DNA from: Mycobacterium sp. E2479
Lineage (GTDB): Bacteria > Actinomycetota > Actinomycetes > Mycobacteriales > Mycobacteriaceae
Assembly: GCF_001667925.1 (NCBI RefSeq)
Contig: NZ_LZJR01000136.1
Span: forward strand, 1-46,676
Length of the DNA stretch: 46,676 nt
Reading direction: 5' to 3'
Position 1 is the stretch's first letter; every line of letters begins with the position of its first letter. A program made the translations under genes and the position numbers. Under the pieces are notes generated by a model. That model did not search any database. It was given only the letters and a program-made list of their open reading frames with translations, and was not told the DNA's origin. Shown one piece after another: positions 1 to 7,909 of this stretch.

Positions 1-134
1 CACGCCACCCTCAGCGATTCCAGCCAGGGACCAACATCCAGGCGCACTAACCATCAACCCTTTTTCAGGTCGAAGTAGCTAGACCAAATGGTGGCGACCC
101 GCCGCGCCCGGCTCCGCCGCGCTTGCGATCGCCA
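1..134. other. left-edge intergenic segment / possible 3' end of a convergent gene
   Basis: Short stretch to the left of the parA-like gene stop. All three plus-strand frames stay open from the edge and end in stops within about 80 bases, so the tail of a rightward gene (Rv3212 in M. tuberculosis) may lie here, but I cannot choose the frame. I see no clear hairpin terminator. Confidence 0.25.
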
Positions 135-938
135 CTAGACCTCGACGGTGAATGTCGGCAGCGGTTTGCCGCTCTTCCAGTGCTTGAGCAACGCCGCGGC
201 CAGATCGCCGTAGGCCACCGCGCCCTTGTTCTTGCGACCGGCCATTACCGACGACCCCGAGGCGCTGGCCTCGGCGAAACGCACGGTGCGCGGAATCGGC
301 GGGGCCAGCACCGGCAGGTTGTACCGGTCGGCGACGTCGGCCAGGACGTCGCGGGTGTGGGTGGTGCGGGAGTCGTACAACGTCGGCAGGGCGCCGAGCA
401 TTCGCAGCTCCGGATTGGTGATCTGCTGGACGTCGGCAACGGTGCGCAGGAACTGGCCCACCCCGCGGTGCGCCAGGGTTTCGCACTGCAGCGGCACGAT
501 GACCTCGTCGGCGGCGGTCAGCCCATTGAGGGTGAGCACGCCCAGCGACGGCGGGCAGTCGATGATCACCACGTCGAATTGGCCGCCCAGTTTGGCCAAG
601 GCGCGCTTGAGCGCGTATTCGCGGCCGGCGCGCATCAGCAGCATCGCTTCGGCGCCAGCCAGATCAATGTTGGCCGGCAGCAGCGTCATTCCCTCCGCCG
701 TCTCGACCAGCGCGGCGTTGGGCTCGACCTCACCGAGCAGTACCTCGTGCACGGAGACCGGTAGCTTGTCCGGGTCTTGGCCCAGCGAGAAGGTCAGGCA
801 GCCCTGCGGATCGAGGTCGACCAGCAGCACCCGTTTGTTCTCGTCCACCATCGCCGCGCCCAGCGACGCGACCGTGGTGGTCTTGGCGACACCACCCTTC
901 TGGTTGGCCACCGCCAATACCCGCGTCCCAGCAGCCAT
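135..938 (-). CDS. ParA/Soj-family ATPase (Rv3213c-like)
   Basis: A 267-residue MinD/ParA-type P-loop ATPase. The deviant Walker A motif KGGVAKTT lies at residues 14-21, with the signature Lys14 and the catalytic Lys19. It is followed by LLVDLDPQG (Walker A', about 38-46) and VVIIDCPPSLG (Walker B, about 123-133). Proteins of this family dimerise on ATP and bind DNA or a partner to position cargo. No parB lies next to it, so it is probably an orphan ParA rather than the chromosome-segregation ParA, which normally sits near oriC. ATG start at 938. It is transcribed away from gpm2, and the two share the 119-bp gap 939-1057. Its actual cargo cannot be told from sequence. Confidence 0.9.
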   Translation of the reverse strand: MAAGTRVLAVANQKGGVAKTTTVASLGAAMVDENKRVLLVDLDPQGCLTFSLGQDPDKLPVSVHEVLLGEVEPNAALVETAEGMTLLPANIDLAGAEAMLLMRAGREYALKRALAKLGGQFDVVIIDCPPSLGVLTLNGLTAADEVIVPLQCETLAHRGVGQFLRTVADVQQITNPELRMLGALPTLYDSRTTHTRDVLADVADRYNLPVLAPPIPRTVRFAEASASGSSVMAGRKNKGAVAYGDLAAALLKHWKSGKPLPTFTVEV

Positions 939-1057
939 AGGCGCTGCTCTCCCCTCTGAGTAATCGCCATGCGCTCAACACCGCCCATCCTGGCACGTTC
1001 GCTCGTTGTCCGCTGCGGCCGACGGGTCCGGCATGTCGTCCGGCAGAATCAATCGAT

Positions 1058-1669
1058 ATGGGCTTGCACAACCACCGCCTGGTGCTGCTCCGCCACGGCG
1101 AGACCGAGTGGTCGAAATCAGGCCGGCACACGGGTCGGACCGACCTGGAACTCACTGACGGCGGACGCGTCCAGGCCGAGCTGGCCGGGCGCGTTCTACG
1201 TGAACTGAACCTCGCCGACCCTTTGGTGGTCAGCAGCCCGCGTATACGTGCCCTGACAACAGCCAAGTTGGCCGGCCTCGCCGTCGACGAGGTCTCCCCC
1301 CTACTGGCCGAATGGGACTACGGATCCTACGAGGGGCTGACCACCCCGCAGATCCACGAATCGGTGCCCGACTGGCTGATCTGGACGCACGGCTGCCCCG
1401 GCGGCGAGACGGTGGCGCAGGTCAGCGACCGCGCCGATCGGGCCGTCGCCTTCGCATTGGAGCAGATGGGCTCGCGCGACGTCGTTTTCGTGGGGCACAG
1501 CCACTTCTCCCGTTCGGTGATCACCCGCTGGGTGCAGCTACCCCTGGTCGAGGGCAGCCGCTTCTGGATGCTGGCCGGCTCCGTCGCTGTGTGCGGTTTC
1601 GAGCATGGCGTGCGACAGCTCGCTGCGCTCGGATTGACCAGCCAGCCACAGGCGATCCAGCCCGGGTGA
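1058..1669 (+). CDS. gpm2: histidine phosphatase superfamily protein (Gpm2 / acid phosphatase, Rv3214)
   Basis: A 203-residue branch-1 histidine phosphatase. The catalytic RHGE motif is at residues 12-15, with His13 as phospho-acceptor, and the second catalytic His is in the GHSH motif near residue 146. It was named as a phosphoglycerate mutase, but the M. tuberculosis orthologue is known to behave as an acid phosphatase, so a mutase role should not be assumed. The gene starts a tight rightward run: its TGA overlaps the GTG start of entC (GTGA at 1666-1669), which suggests translational coupling. The length matches the Rv3214 orthologue. Confidence 0.9.
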   Translation: MGLHNHRLVLLRHGETEWSKSGRHTGRTDLELTDGGRVQAELAGRVLRELNLADPLVVSSPRIRALTTAKLAGLAVDEVSPLLAEWDYGSYEGLTTPQIHESVPDWLIWTHGCPGGETVAQVSDRADRAVAFALEQMGSRDVVFVGHSHFSRSVITRWVQLPLVEGSRFWMLAGSVAVCGFEHGVRQLAALGLTSQPQAIQPG

Positions 1670-2820
1670 GCAGCGAAGACGACGATGCTCGCCGCGCAGC
1701 GGCGCGAGCACTCGTCGAGCATCAAAACACCGAACCGCCCTTCGTGCTGTGCGGGCCGACGGGCACCCTGATTGCCGACGGTGTGCGGCGCCGGTACGGC
1801 GAGGTGGCTGCGGCGCAGGCCGCGCTGCGCTCGGGGGAAGCACCGATTGTGTTGGGCGCGTTGCCTTTCGACGTCACCCGGCCGGCCTCGTTGTTGACGG
1901 CCGAGACGGTGAACGCGACGGATCGGCTCCCGGACTGGCCGCCCGATGGCCTACCGCCGGTACGGGTGGCCGAAGCGGTGCCGCCACCGGCGGAATACCG
2001 GGACCGGATCCGCCGGGCGTGCGAGCAGCTCGCCGCGGCCGACAATCCGCTGGACAAGGTCGTGCTGGCCCGTGCCCTGCGGTTGGTCGCCGACGCCCCG
2101 CTGGATGCCCGCGTGATCCTGCACCGCCTCATTGCCGCGGACCCGGCGGCCTACGGCTACCTGGTCGACCTGACCGCGGCCGGCGACGAGTACGCGGGCA
2201 CTGCCCTGGTGGGCGCCAGCCCCGAGCTGCTGGTGGCCCTGACCGGAGATCGCGTCGAGTGCAAGCCGTTCGCCGGGTCGGCGCCGCGCGCCGCCGACCC
2301 GGAGACCGACGCCGCGAACGGCGCCGCACTGGCCGCCTCGGCCAAGAACCGCCACGAGCACCAGCTGGTTATCGAAACCATCAGGGCCGCCCTCGAGCCG
2401 CTGTGCGACGACCTGTCGATTGCCGCCGAACCGCAGCTGGGCAGCACCGCCACCGTTTGGCATCTGTGCACGCCCATCACCGCTCGACTACGTGATACAT
2501 CAAGCACCGCAATCGATTTGGCACTGGCGCTGCACCCCACCCCGGCGGTCGGCGGGGTGCCGACGAAGGCCGCGATGGGGCTGATAACCGAACTGGAAGG
2601 CGACCGCGGGTTCTACGCCGGGGCGGTGGGCTGGTGTGACGCCCGTGGCGATGGACGCTGGGTGGTGTCGCTGCGCTGCGCGCAGCTGTCGACGGACCGG
2701 CGCAGCGTGCTGGCTCGGGCAGGCGGCGGCATCGTCGCCGAGTCCGACCCAGACGAGGAAGTCGCCGAGACGACAACGAAATTCGGCACGATCCTCAACG
2801 CCCTGGGAGTTGTGCAATGA
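1666..2820 (+). CDS. entC: isochorismate synthase (EntC/MenF type)
   Basis: A 384-residue chorismate-utilising enzyme that converts chorismate to isochorismate for menaquinone or salicylate-type products. Chorismate-binding landmarks appear in order: KVVLARAL, GASPELLV, KPFAGSAPR, KNRHEHQLVIETI, HPTPAVGGVP and DRGFYAGAVGW near the C terminus. The open frame runs upstream to 1312, but that part lies inside gpm2. I place the start at the GTG at 1666, which overlaps the gpm2 stop and gives the family length. The stop overlaps the next ATG (ATGA at 2817-2820). Mycobactin salicylate is normally made by MbtI, so menaquinone supply is a reasonable alternative role; that is inference. Confidence 0.9.
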   Translation: MSSEDDDARRAAARALVEHQNTEPPFVLCGPTGTLIADGVRRRYGEVAAAQAALRSGEAPIVLGALPFDVTRPASLLTAETVNATDRLPDWPPDGLPPVRVAEAVPPPAEYRDRIRRACEQLAAADNPLDKVVLARALRLVADAPLDARVILHRLIAADPAAYGYLVDLTAAGDEYAGTALVGASPELLVALTGDRVECKPFAGSAPRAADPETDAANGAALAASAKNRHEHQLVIETIRAALEPLCDDLSIAAEPQLGSTATVWHLCTPITARLRDTSSTAIDLALALHPTPAVGGVPTKAAMGLITELEGDRGFYAGAVGWCDARGDGRWVVSLRCAQLSTDRRSVLARAGGGIVAESDPDEEVAETTTKFGTILNALGVVQ

Positions 2821-3299
2821 GCCACCGCATCCGCCGCGCCGCGCCACAGGACGTCGCCGCGATCACCGACATGATCCGCGCGCTGGCCGAGTTCGAGCAC
2901 GCCGCCGATCAGTGCACTGTGACCGAAACACAAATCGGCGCAGCACTTTTCGATGACCCGCCGAAGGTGCAAGGACACGTCGCCGAGGTCGATGGCGAGA
3001 CCGCGGCGATGGCGCTGTGGTTCCTCAACTTCTCCACCTGGGACGGCGTGGCGGGCATTTATCTAGAAGATCTGTTCGTGCGACCCAATTTCCGCCGCCG
3101 GGGGCTGGCCCGCGCACTGCTGGCCGCGCTGGCCTGTGAGTGCCTGCAGCGAGGCTACACGCGGCTGTCCTGGGCGGTGCTGAACTGGAACGCCGACGCC
3201 ATCACGCTCTACGAAGGCATCGGCGGGGAGCCACAGAACGAATGGACGACCTACCGGCTGTCCGGGGCGTCGCTGGCCGCGCTGGCGGAATCGCCCTGA
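2817..3299 (+). CDS. GNAT-family N-acetyltransferase (Rv3216-like)
   Basis: A 160-residue single-domain GNAT. The acetyl-CoA-binding loop is RRRGLARALL at about residues 94-103, preceded by the beta-4 segment IYLEDLFV. The closing segment has NWNADAITLYEGIG, the usual conserved Asn and Tyr region of the fold. The overall pattern resembles the diamine/thialysine acetyltransferase branch (SSAT-like), so a small amine substrate is plausible but unproven. The ATG overlaps the entC stop by four bases, so it is the third gene of the gpm2-entC unit. Its 3' end overlaps the convergent membrane-protein gene by 49 bases. Confidence 0.85.
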   Translation: MSHRIRRAAPQDVAAITDMIRALAEFEHAADQCTVTETQIGAALFDDPPKVQGHVAEVDGETAAMALWFLNFSTWDGVAGIYLEDLFVRPNFRRRGLARALLAALACECLQRGYTRLSWAVLNWNADAITLYEGIGGEPQNEWTTYRLSGASLAALAESP

Positions 3300-3682
3300 T
3301 CGCCGGCGGCCCAGCGCACCGCGCCGGGACTGAACAGCAACCCCAGCACGATCAGCGCCACCGCGCCCGTCGGGATCCCGAAGCCCGGCTGATGCGATCC
3401 GACCGCGAGGTACCACGCCACCGGCAGCAACAGTAGCTGGGTGATCACGGCCAGGCCGCGGCCCCAGCGCTTCCCGACGATCAGCGCGCGCCCCGCGGCG
3501 ATCACCCCGGCGCCGACCAATACGAACCAGCCCGCCGTCGCCAGGCCGTTGACCACGTGCTGATCGGCTCCCGCGATGCCCCGCACCACCAGGACCACCG
3601 CGACGATCAACGCCGCAATCCCCTGCAGCACAACGATCAGGCCGGCGCGGCGAACGGGGGTCGGGGCGGCTGGCGGCGTCAC
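3251..3682 (-). CDS. small integral membrane protein (Rv3217c-like)
   Basis: A 143-residue protein with four predicted membrane segments: about residues 12-31 (GLIVVLQGIAALIVAVVLV), 46-63, 74-93 and 104-120. The tail is polar. The open frame continues upstream to 3919 through a 57-bp tandem repeat and would add 79 Arg/Glu-rich residues. I reject that extension and take the GTG at 3682, which starts just before the first membrane helix and gives the 143 residues of the M. tuberculosis protein. Function unknown. It is convergent with, and overlaps the end of, the GNAT gene. Confidence 0.8.
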   Translation of the reverse strand: MTPPAAPTPVRRAGLIVVLQGIAALIVAVVLVVRGIAGADQHVVNGLATAGWFVLVGAGVIAAGRALIVGKRWGRGLAVITQLLLLPVAWYLAVGSHQPGFGIPTGAVALIVLGLLFSPGAVRWAAGDQGDSASAASDAPDSR

Positions 3683-3748
3683 AGCGTCAGCGTAGTAAGG
3701 GCGGCCTCCCACTCCCCGGCGGTTCCCCCACAGGGGCGCCTTAACCGC

Positions 3749-3925
3749 ACCGCCAGACCGATTGCGGCGCTCCTCCTCACGCCGCCCTGCGGCGCGCATC
3801 GTCACACCGCCAGACCGATTGCGGCGCTCCTCCTCACGCCGCCCTGCGGCGCGCATCGTCGCACCGCCAGACCGATTGCGGCGCTCCTCCTCACGCCGCC
3901 CTGCGGCGCGCATCGTCACACCGCC
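3749..3925. repeat. 57-bp tandem repeat, three copies plus a partial fourth
   Basis: Three nearly identical 57-base units start at 3749, 3806 and 3863; the shared CGCCAGACCG landmark recurs at 3751, 3808 and 3865, exactly 57 apart. A six-base partial unit follows. One base separates the third-copy tail (gtcgcacc) from the others (gtcacacc). Each unit holds a perfect inverted repeat, CGCCGC-CCT-GCGGCG. 57 is a multiple of three, so frames stay open on both strands and create artefactual ORFs. It lies between the divergent starts of the membrane protein and the kinase-like gene. It resembles a MIRU/VNTR-type intergenic element. Confidence 0.9.
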
Positions 3926-3939
3926 TAAGCTCGTGCCTC

Positions 3940-4905
3940 ATGCGGGCCGTGCTGATCGTCAATCCCACAGCCACATCCACCACCCCGGCCGGTCGCGACC
4001 TGCTGGCCCACGCGCTCAAAAGCCGCCTGCAGCTCACCGTCGAACACACCAACCACCGTGGTCATGGCACCGAGCTGGCGCAGAAAGCTGTCGCCGACGG
4101 CATCGATCTGGTGGTAGTGCACGGCGGCGACGGCACGGTGAGCGGGGTGGTCAACGGCCTGCTCGGCCGGCCAGGGCCACTTCCCAGCGGACCGGTCCCT
4201 GCGGTTGCCGTGGTGCCCGGCGGTTCGGCGAACGTACTGGCGCGATCCCTGGGCATCTCCGGGGATCCGGTCGCGGCCACCAATCAGCTCATCCAGTTGC
4301 TCGACGACTACCAGCGGCGCCGCATCTGGCGGCGCATCGGTCTGATCGACTGCGGCGAGCGCTGGGCAGTGTTCAACACGGGCATGGGAGTGGACGCCGA
4401 GGTGGTGGCCGCGGTCGAGGCCGAACGGAACAAGGGCGGCAAGGTTTCGGCGTGGCGCTACATCCGCGCGGCGGTGCCCGCGGTGTGGGCCTACACCCGG
4501 CGTGAACCGATGCTGACGCTCGAACTTCCCGGCCGCGAACCCATTACCGGGGTCAGCTTCGCCTTCGTTTCGAACTCCAGCCCGTGGACTTTCGCCAACG
4601 AACGGCCCGTGTGGACCAATCCGGGCTGCAGCTTCGAGTCCGGCCTGGGGGTGTTTGCGCCCACCACCATGAAGCCGATCCCCACCCTGCGGATCGTGCG
4701 GCAGATGTTCGCCAAGCGGCCCACCTTCGACTTCAAGCACCTCATCACCGAGGACGACCTGCCGTGCGTGCGAGTCACCTCGACCGGAGGTGCGGTTGCC
4801 TGCCAGTTCGACGGCGATTATCTCGGCGTGCGCGAAACCATGACGTTCAAAGCGGTCCCGGACGCGCTGGCGGTGGTGGCGCCGCCCAGTAAAAAGACGC
4901 ACTGA
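3940..4905 (+). CDS. diacylglycerol kinase catalytic-domain protein (Rv3218-like)
   Basis: A 321-residue protein of the DagK/YegS/sphingosine-kinase fold. The N terminus, VLIVNPTA, and the nucleotide-binding GGDGT motif (about residues 66-70, in VVVHGGDGTVSGVVNGLL) mark the catalytic domain. PGGSANVLARSLG (about 94-106) is the second conserved loop. The C-terminal half has a beta-rich region ending in CQFDGDYLG, as is usual in lipid kinases of this group. It probably phosphorylates a lipid or polyisoprenoid substrate at the membrane; the exact substrate is not readable. The ATG is only 15 bases after the 57-bp repeat block, so its promoter must lie in or beyond the repeats, or the transcript must be nearly leaderless. 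Confidence 0.85.
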   Translation: MRAVLIVNPTATSTTPAGRDLLAHALKSRLQLTVEHTNHRGHGTELAQKAVADGIDLVVVHGGDGTVSGVVNGLLGRPGPLPSGPVPAVAVVPGGSANVLARSLGISGDPVAATNQLIQLLDDYQRRRIWRRIGLIDCGERWAVFNTGMGVDAEVVAAVEAERNKGGKVSAWRYIRAAVPAVWAYTRREPMLTLELPGREPITGVSFAFVSNSSPWTFANERPVWTNPGCSFESGLGVFAPTTMKPIPTLRIVRQMFAKRPTFDFKHLITEDDLPCVRVTSTGGAVACQFDGDYLGVRETMTFKAVPDALAVVAPPSKKTH

Positions 4906-5010
4906 CCTGCATTAATACTGCGCCCAGCCAGCGCGAGATAAGGATATTTCGCCGAAGTAGCCCGTGCAGTGTAGTACAACGGAGTGAGGGCTTGGCTACG
5001 ACTTGATCAA

Positions 5011-5026
5011 AGTGAGATAGCCCACG
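5011..5026 (+). promoter_or_regulatory. CRP/Cmr-type operator upstream of whiB1
   Basis: AGTGAGATAGCCCACG fits the mycobacterial CRP consensus with GTGA and a degenerate TCAC half separated by six bases. From memory it equals the characterised CRP1 site of the M. tuberculosis whiB1 promoter, where cAMP-CRP activates from about -58.5. Confidence 0.75.
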
Positions 5027-5041
5027 AGCGAACTAACGCTA

Positions 5042-5070
5042 TTGACATCTGTTGAGCCTGTGAAACGATC
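5042..5070 (+). promoter_or_regulatory. whiB1 promoter (-35 TTGACA, weak -10)
   Basis: A perfect TTGACA lies at 5042-5047. A -10 region near 5064-5070 (aacgatc) has about 16-17 bases of spacing. If the CRP site is centred at -58.5 as in the known promoter, transcription would start near 5077 and leave a leader of about 110 bases. The start site is inferred. Confidence 0.55.
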
Positions 5071-5187
5071 AAAAGGTTGCATGCAGAAACTACGTAGGAG
5101 TCCGGACTCCTTTTATTCTGCACGCGTCAAACAGCCGAAGAAAATAGCCGTGCGCCTTGCTGCGCACTCAGTGAGGAGTAAAGACGT

Positions 5188-5442
5188 ATGGATTGGCGCC
5201 ACAAGGCGGTCTGTCGTGACGAAGACCCGGAGCTGTTCTTCCCGGTAGGGAACAGCGGCCCGGCGCTCGCGCAGATCGCTGACGCGAAACTGGTCTGTAA
5301 TCGGTGCCCGGTGACCACAGAGTGCCTCGGCTGGGCCCTGAACACGGGCCAGGACTCGGGCGTCTGGGGCGGCATGAGCGAAGACGAGCGGCGTGCACTG
5401 AAGCGCCGCAACGCCCGGACGAAGGCCCGCAGCGGGGTATAA
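5188..5442 (+). CDS. whiB1: WhiB1, [4Fe-4S] transcriptional regulator
   Basis: An 84-residue Wbl protein. The four cluster-ligating cysteines are C9, C37, C40 and C46 (CxxC plus the outlying pair). The GVWGG turn follows at residues 58-62, and a basic C-terminal DNA-binding tail RRALKRRNARTKAR at about 68-81. WhiB1 is an essential nitric-oxide-sensitive regulator that binds domain 4 of the primary sigma factor. AGTGAGGAG precedes the ATG. A CRP site and a TTGACA promoter lie upstream and a strong hairpin terminator follows, so it is a stand-alone transcription unit. Confidence 0.97.
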   Translation: MDWRHKAVCRDEDPELFFPVGNSGPALAQIADAKLVCNRCPVTTECLGWALNTGQDSGVWGGMSEDERRALKRRNARTKARSGV

Positions 5443-5451
5443 CCCACCTAA

Positions 5452-5496
5452 CGCAAATAGTGCGGCCTCGACGAAAGTCGGGGCCGCACATTTGCG
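5452..5496. terminator. bidirectional hairpin terminator between whiB1 and pdtaS
   Basis: The stem core GTGCGGCCTCGAC (5460-5472) pairs with GTCGGGGCCGCAC (5477-5489) around a GAAA tetraloop, with one G-U pair. The stem is extended by CGCAAAT/ATTTGCG at 5452-5458 and 5490-5496, with a single bulged A. A/T tracts flank both sides, so it can serve both convergent genes. Confidence 0.85.
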
Positions 5497-5514
5497 TGCG
5501 GCTGCAGTGCGCCT

Positions 5515-7014
5515 TCACAGCAGCAAACGGTTCCGCCGGCCAATCGGCACCCGTAGCACCACATCGGTGCCGCGGGCGGGCGCCTGACGCATGCCCAGGG
5601 TGCCGTCCAGCTCGGCCGACACCAGGGTGCGCACAATCTGCAGCCCGAGGCTGTCGGAGGTCTCGAGGCTGAACCCCTCCGGGAGTCCGCGACCGTCGTC
5701 GTGCACCACGACGTCGAGCCAGCGGGCGGATCGCTCCGCGCGAATCGTCACCGAGCCTTCTTCGGCCGCCGGGTCGAAGGCGTGTTCGATCGCGTTCTGC
5801 ACCAGTTCGGTGATCACCATGATCAGCGCGGTCGCCCGGTCGGAATCCAGCACACCCAGGTCGCCGACCCGGTTGATGCGGATCGGCCGGTCCACCGACG
5901 CCACGTCGTTCATGATCGGCAGGATCCGATCGATCACCTCGTCGAGGTTGACCTGCTCGTCCACCGACATCGACAGTGCGTCGTGCACCAACGCGATCGA
6001 CGACACCCGCCGCACCGACTCGATCAGGGCCTCCCGCCCCTCCGCGTTGACGGTCCGGCGGGCCTGCAATCGCAACAGTGCCGCCACGGTTTGCAGGTTG
6101 TTCTTCACCCGGTGGTGGATCTCGCGGATGGTGGCGTCCTTGGATATCAGAGCCCGGTCGCGCCGCTTGACCTCCGTGACGTCGCGGATCAGCACCGCGG
6201 CCCCGGTGCTAGCGCCGTCGACCATCAGCGGCAGGGTACGCAGCAGCACGGTGGCTCCCCCGGCGTCGACCTCCATGCGCATGCTGCGCCCGCCGGCCAC
6301 CAGATCCTGCACGTGCTCTGCGAGCTCCTGCGCCTCGAAGGGGTCGGAGATCAGCGGACGCGTGACCTCGATGAGGTTGCGCCCCTCCAGCTCGGTGGTC
6401 AGGCCCATCCGGTGGTAGGCGGACAGCGCGTTGGGACTGGCGTAGGCGACGACGCCGTCCACATCGAGGCGGATGAACCCATCGCCCGCCCGCGGGGTCG
6501 AGCGCGACATCACCACGTCCCCCACGTCCGGAAAAGTTCCCTCGCCGAGCATGCGGACCAGATCGGTGGCGCATTCCCGGTAGGCGATCTCTAGCTGACC
6601 GGACCTGCGCTCGGCGGCCAACGCGGTCTGATGATGGGTGAGCACGGCCACCACCTTGCCGCCGTAGCGCACGGGAGACGCCTCGACGTGGGTCCCGGGC
6701 AACCACGAATCTTCGTGCTCCGCAACGTCTTTCCGCTTGGCGGTGCCCGACGCGAACGTCTCGGCCACCAGGCTCAAGCGGTCGGATCCGACGGCGGTGC
6801 CCACCGCGTCGGTCTGCAGTGCCGTGGGCGCTGTGTTCGGCCGGCACTGCGCCACGCAGACCAGCACCCCGTCGTCGCGACGCACCCACATCAGGTAGTC
6901 GGCGAACGACAGGTCGGCCAGCAGCTGCCACTCCCCGACCACGGCGTGCAGGTGGTCCACCGCGTTGCCCGGCAGCATGGTGTGTTCGGCGAGCAGATCA
7001 CCGAGAGTTGACAT
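5515..7014 (-). CDS. pdtaS: PdtaS sensor histidine kinase (Rv3220c)
   Basis: A 499-residue soluble kinase with an N-terminal GAF-like domain (about 1-150), a PAS domain (about 170-285) and a HisKA_2/HATPase module. The phospho-acceptor region is EIHHRVKNNLQ, with His301 as likely acceptor. The ATP-binding N box is VITELVQNAIEH and the G box is DDGRGLPEG. There is no membrane segment, as expected for this cytosolic kinase. It phosphorylates the ANTAR-domain antiterminator PdtaR, encoded elsewhere. The length is close to the 501 residues of the M. tuberculosis protein. It is convergent with whiB1 across the terminator. Confidence 0.95.
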   Translation of the reverse strand: MSTLGDLLAEHTMLPGNAVDHLHAVVGEWQLLADLSFADYLMWVRRDDGVLVCVAQCRPNTAPTALQTDAVGTAVGSDRLSLVAETFASGTAKRKDVAEHEDSWLPGTHVEASPVRYGGKVVAVLTHHQTALAAERRSGQLEIAYRECATDLVRMLGEGTFPDVGDVVMSRSTPRAGDGFIRLDVDGVVAYASPNALSAYHRMGLTTELEGRNLIEVTRPLISDPFEAQELAEHVQDLVAGGRSMRMEVDAGGATVLLRTLPLMVDGASTGAAVLIRDVTEVKRRDRALISKDATIREIHHRVKNNLQTVAALLRLQARRTVNAEGREALIESVRRVSSIALVHDALSMSVDEQVNLDEVIDRILPIMNDVASVDRPIRINRVGDLGVLDSDRATALIMVITELVQNAIEHAFDPAAEEGSVTIRAERSARWLDVVVHDDGRGLPEGFSLETSDSLGLQIVRTLVSAELDGTLGMRQAPARGTDVVLRVPIGRRNRLLL

Positions 7015-7063
7015 CGCTTACTCCCCGGGTCGTTCCCCGGCAACTGATCGAGGGGCCCGACGG

Positions 7064-7279
7064 CTAGCTGATCACCGCGATGAGGTCGCCGGCTTGAATC
7101 ACGTCGCCCACCGACACGCTGACCTTGCTGACTGTGCCGCCGACTTCGGCCAGGACGGGGATCTCCATTTTCATCGACTCCAGCAGCACGATGGTGTCGC
7201 CTTTGCCGATCTGGTCGCCCTCGTTCACAACGACTTCGAGCACGCTGGCCACGATCTCGGCACGCACATCCTCCGCCAT
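7064..7279 (-). CDS. TB7.3-type biotin/lipoyl attachment protein
   Basis: A 71-residue single biotinyl/lipoyl domain. The attachment site is LLESMKMEIPV with the modified Lys at residue 37, inside the usual beta-hairpin; the second half, GGTVSKVSVSVGDVIQAGD, completes the sandwich. An open frame reaches 7336, but the start at ATG 7279 gives the known 71-residue family length. It lies upstream of pdtaS on the same strand with a 49-base gap. It is probably the biotin carrier of an acyl-CoA carboxylase-type activity, but no carboxylase gene is nearby. Confidence 0.9.
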   Translation of the reverse strand: MAEDVRAEIVASVLEVVVNEGDQIGKGDTIVLLESMKMEIPVLAEVGGTVSKVSVSVGDVIQAGDLIAVIS

Positions 7280-7513
7280 CTTCACCCCACTCGTCTCGGA
7301 CTTCGCGCACGCTGGCTGCTGGTCATCACGGTTCAATCAGGACCATCAGGCTCGGATACATCGAACCACAGGGCTCGTCGCGGCCGCGGCGCACGGGCCG
7401 GGATGGGTCCCCACGAGGGCGAAGACACTGCATGTGACGTCGCGTGCGAGAATGGCGATCAGGCCAACGGGCGCCGGGCGCCTGGTTTGACAGCAATCAC
7501 GGAGGTTTTCACC

Positions 7514-7588
7514 ATGGCCAAACGAGGCCGTAAGAAGCGCGACCGCAAGCACAGCAAGGCGAACCACGGCAAGCGGCCCAACGCCTGA
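7514..7588 (+). CDS. 50S ribosomal protein bL37 (24 residues)
   Basis: A tiny, very basic peptide beginning MAKRGRKKRDRK and ending HGKRPNA. It matches, from memory, the mycobacterial bL37 protein found by cryo-EM of the 70S ribosome. A strong Shine-Dalgarno, GGAGG at 7501-7505, sits eight bases before the ATG. The gene stands alone on the plus strand between leftward TB7.3 and leftward rshA, with a 177-bp divergent space before it (after the TB7.3 start at 7279 there are 234 bases in all). Its size means routine gene callers often miss it. Confidence 0.88.
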   Translation: MAKRGRKKRDRKHSKANHGKRPNA

Positions 7589-7594
7589 CGGACG

Positions 7595-7909
7595 CTACTG
7601 CGTACCCCGGATGATCGTGGTGCGCCGGATCTCGACCCGTAGCCGCTCGCGCAACCCCTCGGGGGCCTTCTCACCCCTGCATTTAGTGGCGATCAACGCC
7701 TTGATCCGTTCCTCGAGCCCGTAGTGCTTGAAGCAGCCGGGGCACGCCTCGAGGTGCCGGCGCAGCTGCTCGCGGGTCTCCGGGCCGCATTCACCGTCGA
7801 GCAACAGCCAGACCTGGCGGATGACCTCCGCGCAACCGACGCTGCCGTGCGACTCGTCGTTAGGGCAGGCGTCGGGCGAGGAACCGCCCTGGCCGGAAAA
7901 CTCGCTCAT
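7595..7909 (-). CDS. rshA: RshA, zinc-associated anti-sigma factor for SigH
   Basis: A 104-residue ZAS-family anti-sigma factor. The HxxxCxxC redox and zinc motif is at His52, Cys56 and Cys59 (RHLEACPGC), and Cys15 and Cys26 lie upstream. In mycobacteria RshA holds SigH inactive until oxidation or heat, or PknB phosphorylation, releases it. The ATG overlaps the sigH stop by four bases (ATGA), so the pair is translationally coupled and made together. The length is close to the 101 residues of the M. tuberculosis protein. Its 3' end lies six bases from the convergent bL37 stop. Confidence 0.93.
   Translation of the reverse strand: MSEFSGQGGSSPDACPNDESHGSVGCAEVIRQVWLLLDGECGPETREQLRRHLEACPGCFKHYGLEERIKALIATKCRGEKAPEGLRERLRVEIRRTTIIRGTQ

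Noticed and set aside
1312..1665. Upstream extension of entC
   Set aside because: It lies inside gpm2 in another frame; the GTG at 1666 overlaps the gpm2 stop.
3683..3919. 79-residue Arg/Glu-rich N-terminal extension of the membrane protein
   Set aside because: It is made by the 57-bp repeat, which stays open in several frames; GTG 3682 gives the family length.
3749..3925. CRISPR array
   Set aside because: The units abut directly and there are no unique spacers.
5042..5248. 68-residue ORF upstream of whiB1
   Set aside because: It overlaps the promoter and leader of whiB1 and has no ribosome site.
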